Part shown: piece by piece, positions 24,252 to 31,356 of the stretch | How the letters are laid out: each line of letters opens with the position of its first letter | Position numbering within the stretch: the first letter of the stretch is position 1 | Source of the DNA: a virus | DNA length: 33,652 nt | IMG/VR virus record: IMGVR_UViG_3300027608_000090 | Location: 1 to 33,652 of that record | Strand: one strand, 5' to 3' | Program-made: the position numbers and the translations under genes | Notes under the pieces: model-generated | What the model saw: only the letters and a program-made list of their open reading frames with translations | Told to the model about the DNA's origin: nothing | The model's database searches: none

Positions 24252-26234
24252 TTAGGCGCTGCTCCTAGGACTTTCAATTTTTAACTTCAGTTGGGATAAT
24301 CTTTCCTTGATCTTGGCCGATTCTGAAGTAATATATGTTATTAGTCCATTTATTTTTGTCGGAGATGAGTATGAGGATAGTACGACTTGTCGTGTTGTCG
24401 GACCCAATCGATCATACAGAGAGAATACTTCAGCAGCCAACACAGGACCGCCAGAGTCGTATAATGACTTGGCCTGTTGAAATTCATTGTTGATAGCTTC
24501 CCAGGCCGCAGAAGTAATTGACTGTTGATTTTCCAGCGCAGACAATTTGGAATCTATTGCCTGATATGCCCTTCCAGCAGGATTAATGAATTTATTGATC
24601 AACGTTGTTGCTTTGTTCACAAACGATTCGCCGTCGGTTTGGCTGTCAGTCACAACCCTAGGACCATAATTGGGTGCAGGAACTTTTTCATCCCCAATGA
24701 CTCTGGCACTTGCGGCATCTAGCGTGGAACGATTTACTGTGTTATCTGCTGGCACCGGTATGGCTTCTTGTTTGAATTCAGTAGGGATCTTGGTTTGTAC
24801 TAAATTCACAGCAAATGCTCCATCACGCACTGCACTTGAAAACTCTGCTTGAACTGCACCTGTTGCATCTCCAGGGATAGGCAAACCTTTTGCAAATGCT
24901 TCAGCACTGGGTAGGTCTTTGGCTGCATTCAGTGCCATGCCAGCAAGTCCTTGACTGCTTAAATTTTTAACTGGTATACCAACTGCAGCCAGGCCAGCCA
25001 CGCCTTTGGCCATGAGATCCTGTTGAATTTGACTTTGCTTGGGTACATTGGACAACAGATCTGTTGCACTTTTAATCCCATCTTTGCCGGTCCACACTGC
25101 CGGACTTTTAGCAAGGTTACTGAATGTGCTGGCGCTTGCTGCCAACAATGCTTTTGTACCAGGTTTTACATAACCAGCTGTTTCTAATTGTCCAGCGTCA
25201 AGTCCAAATGATCCAAGACCTTTGGTATTGCTTATGGTTGAACTGGCTTGATTTACTAGATTCTTGGCCTGAGCCAGCAATCCGTTGACTTCGGGTACGC
25301 CCATGGGCCCTAGCCCCGCCAGAGCACCTGCAGGATTAATGCCGCCGGCAATTTTGGTAAAGTCTGCGGTGTTGATGGGACTGGTAACTGCTAATCCACT
25401 GATTGTTTTGTTGATCGTTTGTATAGACGTTACTGCAACTGAACCTTGCGCTCCTGCGGCGCCTACCAATGCTGACCCTAACTGGCTTGATCCTGATATG
25501 CCGCCAAAGGAACTTGCTACTGAACTCACTGCCGGGCCCACGGCGGCTGTGAGTCCTGGGGCAATACCGGCCAGGGATCCACCAAGTGCTCCACCGGCAG
25601 CTCCTAGCCCACCGGCCACACTGCCTAGTACACTGCTGAACGCACCGGCTCCGCCGTTGATGCCACCGCGAGCAAATGCTGCGTCAACTGATGGTATGCG
25701 TCCAGTAGCCAGATCTACTCCAGATGCTGATAAACCAGATGCAAAATTTCCCACGTTAAGACCGCCGGTCACACCTGACTGAGCTTGTGCCACCATGGCT
25801 TGTGCTCCGGCCAAGCCGTCCGCAGCTTGTGTTGCTGCGCTTAATGTTTCTCCTGGTTTGAATCCCACTAGTCCACCTGTACCAGCTTGTTTCTTGAATA
25901 TTGCAAATGCCTGCTCGCGTGTGAGTCCTGGTGGTCCTTTAATGGCAAATGTTTTTGCAGAGCCGTCAGGGTTTGTGGGTGCCGATCCAGTTGCTGGTGT
26001 TTCAGTTGCTACTCCTGTGGTATCTTCAGGAGGACGTGGGTAACCAAGTTGGGTTAAACTAGGCAATCCTCTGCGTGTGCGTTCAGCATTGGTTCTGTCC
26101 CAGACAATGGTATCATTGCCAGTATAAGTTAAATCTTCATCTTTTGTTTTGGAATACAATCCGCTTTCGCCACTGGCCTGTGCTTTGCTAGCACTGGCTT
26201 TGAGTTGATCAAGATTAAATGTAAATTCAGCCAT
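24252..26234 (-). CDS. Ala/Gly-rich virion protein between spike and gp25
   Basis: 660 residues. Residues 1-75 are polar (TIVWDRTNAERTRRGLPSLT, then QLGYPRPPED). Residues about 130-340 are very rich in Ala, Gly, Ser and Val, with GAFSSVLGSVAGGLGAAGGA at about 195-215 as the most extreme stretch; it is hydrophobic enough to resemble a glycine-zipper or membrane-active segment. Residues about 575-655 form a helical, probably coiled-coil end (AINNEFQQAKSLYDSGG and SESAKIKERLSQLKLKIE). No PAAR, lysozyme or protease motif is visible. The start is one base after the gp5-like stop. In T4 the region between gp5 and gp6 encodes the PAAR tip gp5.4, so a tip or spike-associated role is possible. Function unknown. 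Confidence 0.6.
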   Translation of the reverse strand: MAEFTFNLDQLKASASKAQASGESGLYSKTKDEDLTYTGNDTIVWDRTNAERTRRGLPSLTQLGYPRPPEDTTGVATETPATGSAPTNPDGSAKTFAIKGPPGLTREQAFAIFKKQAGTGGLVGFKPGETLSAATQAADGLAGAQAMVAQAQSGVTGGLNVGNFASGLSASGVDLATGRIPSVDAAFARGGINGGAGAFSSVLGSVAGGLGAAGGALGGSLAGIAPGLTAAVGPAVSSVASSFGGISGSSQLGSALVGAAGAQGSVAVTSIQTINKTISGLAVTSPINTADFTKIAGGINPAGALAGLGPMGVPEVNGLLAQAKNLVNQASSTISNTKGLGSFGLDAGQLETAGYVKPGTKALLAASASTFSNLAKSPAVWTGKDGIKSATDLLSNVPKQSQIQQDLMAKGVAGLAAVGIPVKNLSSQGLAGMALNAAKDLPSAEAFAKGLPIPGDATGAVQAEFSSAVRDGAFAVNLVQTKIPTEFKQEAIPVPADNTVNRSTLDAASARVIGDEKVPAPNYGPRVVTDSQTDGESFVNKATTLINKFINPAGRAYQAIDSKLSALENQQSITSAAWEAINNEFQQAKSLYDSGGPVLAAEVFSLYDRLGPTTRQVVLSSYSSPTKINGLITYITSESAKIKERLSQLKLKIESPRSSA

Positions 26235-26235
26235 G

Positions 26236-27759
26236 TTATTTTGCCTGTATTTCTACACCAGCTGGGACTGGTACTGCGCCCGGTGGTGGGCTTGGCTTGC
26301 CTTCTTCAAACGCAATCTCAACATCCACACCCTTGTTGTGATAAGGATATGGTTCGTGTGTGGCAGCTCGATTCACAATGCTTTCAAGACCTTGAGTCTT
26401 GACTATCCAACCTTTGCTGGTGTCCCATTCAGTATCGTCCAAGAGTGTTTTGGTCAGAGGTTGCGGTGTGTCTACTCGGCCTGCAGCAGGTCCGTTGAGA
26501 TCAATGCCGCCTGCTTGTAATGCCAGTGCAGATCCTGCACCCCAAGAGCCTGATGCGCTGTTTAGTGTAAGTGTGCCGTCTGCCTTGACTCCAATTGTGC
26601 TTTTGCTATACAAAGTGATATCTTCTTGTGCTTGCATGGCCAAAAACGTCCCTGACTCTATCTGCATGTCTTGTTTGCTTTTCATTTTTAAATAGCGGCC
26701 AGCAAACATGTTGATGTCGCGGTCAGCATGCAGATTGATATCTCCCTTGGTGCGCACGTTCACCGAGTTTGTGGCATATACATCTACTGTGCCTTCTACT
26801 CCAAACTCCAACCAAGTTTGCCCGTTGGCATGTACAATGTAAAAAAAGTTTCCAGTATCACTCATGGTAATTTGATGGCCAAGGCTGGTTCTCAAACGTA
26901 ACATGGCATTGTTTCCATCCAGGTCACCATCGTCCATGACCAGACTATGTCCGCCTACTCGACCAATTACTCTGGCATCACCAGGTTTGATTTCACCTGC
27001 ATTGAGTTTGGTTCTAATATCATTGGGTGCCATGCCGCCTTGATAGATGGCTGTGCCTGGTGTGCTGATTCCAAATACTGCGCTGGGCGTTTCTCGCTGA
27101 CTTGAGCTTTGAATAGTGCCTCGTTCTAGATCCTTGATCAATCCTTGTTGCAACAAGGCCTGGGCAAGATATCCTTGTACTGGTTTAGTTTGATCATAAA
27201 ATCTTGGGTCATTGAACACACCATCATTGTTTATGTTGATTTCTGTAACTGGTAATCTAGGAGCATCAGCAAAATAAGTTTCTTGATTTTGGTTCTGTAT
27301 GTCTGCCCGTGCCGCAGTAACTGACCCATTGGCAGGTATCATGTGTCCCAGTCCTTGTTCTGGTACCACACCAATATAGAAACCTTGGCTACGGTCACCG
27401 TTGACAAATATGCAAATTACTGTTACTCCCACATCAGGGGGTGTAAACCACATGCCGTAACTGGTGGGATTGCCTGGATAGGCACCAAGTCCATCAGTGG
27501 CACCCTTGGATTCACTCAGTGGGGTATTGCCATAGAAGGATGGCATATAACTCACAGTGGTCCATTTAGCATCGTCGTCCATGGCGCCTTCGCCGCCGTC
27601 TGCAAATGCTTCTATGTACACACGCAGGCGTCCAGATCGTGTGGGATCCACGGTGCTCATCACAATACCAGTAAACGGACCAAACTCTGCTGGTACTCCG
27701 CCGCGGTCTTGTTTGTAATTACTGGGACGACCTTTGCTACGTGGTGCGTTTTCTGCCAT
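26236..27759 (-). CDS. 5: gp5-like baseplate spike (OB fold plus beta-helix, no lysozyme)
   Basis: 507 residues. Residues about 26-140 form an OB-fold domain (FGPFTGIVMSTVDPTRSGRL start, WFTPPDVGVTVICIFVNGD centre), as in T4 gp5 and VgrG. Residues about 268-425 carry the VgrG/gp5 beta-helix pattern: GGHSLVMDDGD, RLRTSLGHQITMSD, NSVNVRTKGDINLHADRDIN and onward repeats. A C-terminal extension includes THEPYPYHNKGVDVEI. T4 gp5 has a lysozyme domain between OB fold and helix; here that space (about 140-265) holds a Gln/Asn/Ile-rich linker with no lysozyme catalytic pattern. The trimer would form the cell-puncturing needle below the hub. The ATG lies 9 bases after the previous stop with an AAGGAT ribosome-binding site. 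Enzymatic peptidoglycan cleavage must come from elsewhere. Confidence 0.85.
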   Translation of the reverse strand: MAENAPRSKGRPSNYKQDRGGVPAEFGPFTGIVMSTVDPTRSGRLRVYIEAFADGGEGAMDDDAKWTTVSYMPSFYGNTPLSESKGATDGLGAYPGNPTSYGMWFTPPDVGVTVICIFVNGDRSQGFYIGVVPEQGLGHMIPANGSVTAARADIQNQNQETYFADAPRLPVTEININNDGVFNDPRFYDQTKPVQGYLAQALLQQGLIKDLERGTIQSSSQRETPSAVFGISTPGTAIYQGGMAPNDIRTKLNAGEIKPGDARVIGRVGGHSLVMDDGDLDGNNAMLRLRTSLGHQITMSDTGNFFYIVHANGQTWLEFGVEGTVDVYATNSVNVRTKGDINLHADRDINMFAGRYLKMKSKQDMQIESGTFLAMQAQEDITLYSKSTIGVKADGTLTLNSASGSWGAGSALALQAGGIDLNGPAAGRVDTPQPLTKTLLDDTEWDTSKGWIVKTQGLESIVNRAATHEPYPYHNKGVDVEIAFEEGKPSPPPGAVPVPAGVEIQAK

Positions 27760-27768
27760 TATTGATCC

Positions 27769-30700
27769 TTATTTTTCTTTTGCTATCAGTTGATTGCCTG
27801 CATTTGTTACACTGCTAGGATTGTTGGCATTAGATGCACCGTTAGGCAAACGATTTGAGGGTGCACCTGCTCTGGTTGCAACAGACGCTCCATTACTGGT
27901 CACCGGGCTTCCGCCTGCTCTGTCAGCAAAACTATCTCTTGCAGTTTGCAATGCTGATTCAGGTGTAGCACCGCCTCGTCTTGCAACAGTATACGCTTGA
28001 CTTCCTTGTAATTGTGTCAACGTTGGTTCTCCGTACACCGTTGGCGGATTTAACAGTTGTTGTGTGCCTTTTGCTAATGCACTGGCCGGGGCAGAGCCTG
28101 TTACACTAGGTGCATTGGTAGTTAATCTTGGGTCTGTTGCCGCAAATGCGCGACGTGCAGCATTGGCTGAATCTGCTGATAAGTTTAGGCCAGTTCTTAC
28201 TGACGTTGCTGCAGTTTGATTAGCAGGATCGGTTCTACCTGCATCTGTGGCAGCAGTTGATGAATTGGCTGCTGACGGGTTGGCAGTGTTGGATTTGCTA
28301 GGTATTGGAAATCTAAATATTGAACCGTTTAGGGTTTGTTCAAATGCCCCGTTCTTAAATTCACTCACAACCTTGGTGGCTTGATATACTCTACTTTGCA
28401 ACGGTTGTCGTACGCCGCCGGCGTTGGCGCTGGTGCGAGCATAGGGATCTGCTAGGCCAGTGCCGAGATCATAATCTTCTGGTCTTTGCCACAACATTTC
28501 AAACAGCACATCTTGAGTATCAAAAGATATGGTTCCGTCGGGCTCAAAACCAGTTCTAGCAGTGTTGGCGCTGATTGTTCCTTCGGTAATGGGTCTAAAC
28601 GTGCTGCCTTGCTGAACCCATGCAGGGTCTCCAACAATTTTTACTCTGGCTTCTGCCAAGTCTGAAGCATTGTATATCACCTCAGCTGCATTGGCATTGG
28701 GTTCAAATGTTGCACCGTCAGCGCCATGACTACTTTGATTGCTGCGGGGGCTGTAATTGTATCTCACAATGTCGTACATGCTGGCAGTAGATTTGCTGTT
28801 GGCAATGGCATTCAAGCTGTTGTCTGGTGCGCTACCGCTGATGGTGGCCACAAACATTGTGTTCAATGTTTCTTGGTAGTCTCTTACCGCAGTGTTTTTG
28901 CCAGTGAACCAAAACGGATAACTCTTGTGTACGCCACTGAATTTGCTGTAAGGAAAGTACTGGCTATCTAAATTTTTCAATGCATACGGCATCACAGTGT
29001 ACTTTATTTTGTAGGCATAGTCATTGCGTTTGCGGTCAAGGCCACCAGGCTGACGTTCTGCGCTCATTGTTATGTTGAACCACTTTACAGGATCAGTCTT
29101 TGTATTATTCACTTCTTGTGATCCGTCGGGGTTTTTGGTAACCAAACTTTGCTTGCTGATGTATTCAGAATTACGTATAGCCAACTCGATAGCCTGTAAA
29201 ATCTGTTGGCCAGCAGTGATACTAAAACTACGACTCACATTGTCCACTTGAGTTTTATCTGGATTCAAATTTTTAGTACCGCCATTTTTGGTAGTTGGTG
29301 TTGGCATTGGCGACAAACTGTTGTCAATTTTAGTGTTGGCCGTTTGAAGCTTTGCTCCTGAAATGTCTGTAGCAGATGCTAGACCTTCTACTCCAACAAA
29401 TTCAATTGAATACTCATCTGCAATTGTATAAACTCCCCGAATGACCAAATCTTGTTGGAACTGGTTCATGGCTCCCATTAGTCCCTGGGTAACTGTTTTC
29501 TTTGTCCGTGCTGCGCTTGCCTTTGCTGGTGCAGCGGCCGATGAATTTCCTGCTACTCTTGGATCAGTTGCTGCGTTTTTTTTTCCTTTTGTATCTGTTG
29601 TGGTGCTTTTTCCTGGGGTAGCTGCCGGTGGCGCATCAGGAGCGTATTTGACATCAGCGCCTAGTAAGCCTCCCACAGTCATATCAGACAATTGTACATC
29701 ATAAGGAATAGTACCTCGTGACGTGTATCCACCTTGTATCTGACCAACTGGCGCTCCTTCAAAGTCGTAAGAAACTGTTTTAGAGCCAATGCTCCAATTT
29801 ACTTTGGTGAGTTGAAAAGGAATAAACTTTTCTACGGCGGCCTTGGGATCGCTGGTATTAGAATCTGATTGCAGACCGCCCTTGATTGGCAACTGTATAT
29901 TGCCATCTTGATCGTATCCATAAAATCTTATGACCATAAGATACAAGGCAGCTGTGTAATTTACTTTGCCAGACCCGTCTTTGGGCTCATTGTTGGCCAC
30001 GGCTTGGTACAACCGGTCCAACAGCGTAATTCCTTGAGGTTCAACCACAGTGAATTTAAGACTGGTTGCCATGTGTGCAGCACCAGTACCTTTGCCTAAA
30101 ATTTGATTTTCAATTGTTACAGAATCAATGTAAAAATCATCAGGGAAGAAAGGACTGCGACCGCCGTCGGGTAGTGTCACTGGTTCTTCACCAAAAGCAC
30201 CGTACTCTGTTTCTGTTGGGCCTCCGGCACTGGGTGGAGATCTTACTCCACCAACGTTGGTTGCTGCACCGCCACTACGAAATAATAAATTATATCCATC
30301 AATTTTTTTTGTACTGCTGTTTAACAATCTAGTGTACTGTTCAGGTTTCATTAGATACACTGATGCTGAATACGTGTAGCTGTAAAAATCATCCAGTATA
30401 TTGGGTTGTGCAGTTACTTTTATTGTGTTGTTGTTGGCCGCATTGACTTCAGTTTGTTTTGTTGCTGTGGTTGTAGAGGCCGCATCATCTTTGGTTGCAG
30501 TTCCGCTCTCTATTGCTGCACTGGGACTGGTGCCATCGTTTTCGTAGTATGTTGATTGTGTTTGTTTGGTAGTACGAACTGGGGAATTAGTTCCTGTGTC
30601 TCCACCTGTGCCAGACGTCACTGGGGTTTCTGCATTGCTAGAGGCAGAAGTGTCTGACGGCGCAACTATACGACCGCTGGAGTTTACTTGTGCTGGTTCT

Positions 30701-31053
30701 GGGGCATTAGGGCCCTTGGCTGCGTCATCTTGAGCCGACTGACTGGCAGTAGCAGGCGGTTGGGGTTGGGGTGGTGGCGGAGCCGCTGCACTTTCGGCTC
30801 CTGCAATTTGCCGGCGTAGTGCGGCCGCTTCGTCTTGATATTGACTTTGCAACTCTGCAATTTGATCATCAATTGCAGTTTCTTGAGATCGTAAAACAGC
30901 TGCACCTGCTTTGTCACCACCAGCATACAACTTTCGTCGTTGTTCTTGTATTTTGTCTTGTTCTCGTACTAGTGCGTCACGCCTGTCAAGGTTAGCGTCT
31001 ATCAAACGTTCTAAGCTAGATAATCTAGCCTGTAGTTCTGCGACTGTGGCCAT
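27769..31053 (-). CDS. Large baseplate structural protein, possible hub (gp27-like position)
   Basis: 1094 residues. Residues 3-87 are a strong coiled coil (VAELQARLSSLERLIDANLD and on). About 90-215 is a disordered Pro/Ser/Thr/Asn/Gln linker. About 218-485 is a folded domain (FYSYTYSASVYLMKPEQYTR, FYIDSVTIENQILGKG, YLMVIRFYGYDQDGNI), whose strand pattern recalls tail-tube-type folds. After a Lys/Ala linker, a second folded part follows (ILQAIELAIRNSEYISKQSL, WFNITMSAERQPGG, SYPFWFTGKNTAVRDYQETL). The last 140 residues are low in complexity. It sits directly before the gp5-like spike, where hub genes usually lie, and two tube-like domains would suit a gp27-type hub. I cannot confirm that by eye. 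It ends 9 bases before the spike ATG and starts 3 bases after gp53. Confidence 0.6.
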   Translation of the reverse strand: MATVAELQARLSSLERLIDANLDRRDALVREQDKIQEQRRKLYAGGDKAGAAVLRSQETAIDDQIAELQSQYQDEAAALRRQIAGAESAAAPPPPQPQPPATASQSAQDDAAKGPNAPEPAQVNSSGRIVAPSDTSASSNAETPVTSGTGGDTGTNSPVRTTKQTQSTYYENDGTSPSAAIESGTATKDDAASTTTATKQTEVNAANNNTIKVTAQPNILDDFYSYTYSASVYLMKPEQYTRLLNSSTKKIDGYNLLFRSGGAATNVGGVRSPPSAGGPTETEYGAFGEEPVTLPDGGRSPFFPDDFYIDSVTIENQILGKGTGAAHMATSLKFTVVEPQGITLLDRLYQAVANNEPKDGSGKVNYTAALYLMVIRFYGYDQDGNIQLPIKGGLQSDSNTSDPKAAVEKFIPFQLTKVNWSIGSKTVSYDFEGAPVGQIQGGYTSRGTIPYDVQLSDMTVGGLLGADVKYAPDAPPAATPGKSTTTDTKGKKNAATDPRVAGNSSAAAPAKASAARTKKTVTQGLMGAMNQFQQDLVIRGVYTIADEYSIEFVGVEGLASATDISGAKLQTANTKIDNSLSPMPTPTTKNGGTKNLNPDKTQVDNVSRSFSITAGQQILQAIELAIRNSEYISKQSLVTKNPDGSQEVNNTKTDPVKWFNITMSAERQPGGLDRKRNDYAYKIKYTVMPYALKNLDSQYFPYSKFSGVHKSYPFWFTGKNTAVRDYQETLNTMFVATISGSAPDNSLNAIANSKSTASMYDIVRYNYSPRSNQSSHGADGATFEPNANAAEVIYNASDLAEARVKIVGDPAWVQQGSTFRPITEGTISANTARTGFEPDGTISFDTQDVLFEMLWQRPEDYDLGTGLADPYARTSANAGGVRQPLQSRVYQATKVVSEFKNGAFEQTLNGSIFRFPIPSKSNTANPSAANSSTAATDAGRTDPANQTAATSVRTGLNLSADSANAARRAFAATDPRLTTNAPSVTGSAPASALAKGTQQLLNPPTVYGEPTLTQLQGSQAYTVARRGGATPESALQTARDSFADRAGGSPVTSNGASVATRAGAPSNRLPNGASNANNPSSVTNAGNQLIAKEK

Positions 31054-31056
31054 ATG

Positions 31057-31356
31057 TTAGAACCCCAGGACTGATTTCAGCGTAGAAATTTTTGGTAAAA
31101 AGATCTGTGTCCCAACTTTGAAATCCAAGGGCGGTGCTTGCAAGGTGTTGGGGTTGCGCTGATAGAATACCCACCATAATGTGGCATTATCGTAAAGGTC
31201 AAAAGCCAACATATCTGGTCTATACTGATAGGTAGAGTTGATCACAAAAGTCTGATCGTCATCCTCTTTGGGGATGGGTCTGTTGACCATGACATCAAGA
31301 TAAAATTGTGAGTATCCTGTTTCATAATACGGACTGGTTGAATCGTATGTGGCCAT
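31057..31356 (-). CDS. 53: gp53-like baseplate wedge protein
   Basis: 99 residues, about half of T4 gp53 (196), as in other reduced gp53-like proteins. The telling part is LAFDLYDNATLWWVFYQRNP near residue 50, matching the LysM-like segment of T4 gp53 where an 'A-x-x-x-Y-G-N-x-x-L-Y-W-V' pattern occurs; it ends with PLDFKVGTQIFLPKIS. The N-terminal 40 residues carry SPYYETGYSQFYLDVMVNRP. gp53 contacts gp6 and gp25 in the wedge core and links neighbouring wedges. The ATG overlaps the TAA of the upstream gene (TAATG), with GGAGG 8-12 bases ahead. The location within cap-gp53-hub-spike-gp25-gp6 supports the call. Confidence 0.75.
   Translation of the reverse strand: MATYDSTSPYYETGYSQFYLDVMVNRPIPKEDDDQTFVINSTYQYRPDMLAFDLYDNATLWWVFYQRNPNTLQAPPLDFKVGTQIFLPKISTLKSVLGF

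Noticed and set aside
25285-25782. A 165-codon Pro/Ala-rich plus-strand frame
   Set aside because: It is opposite the Ala/Gly-rich tract of the 660-residue protein. GC-rich Gly/Ala codons create such shadows.
26236-27759. Lysozyme domain in the gp5-like protein
   Set aside because: No lysozyme catalytic pattern is visible between the OB fold and the beta-helix, and the available length is a low-complexity linker.
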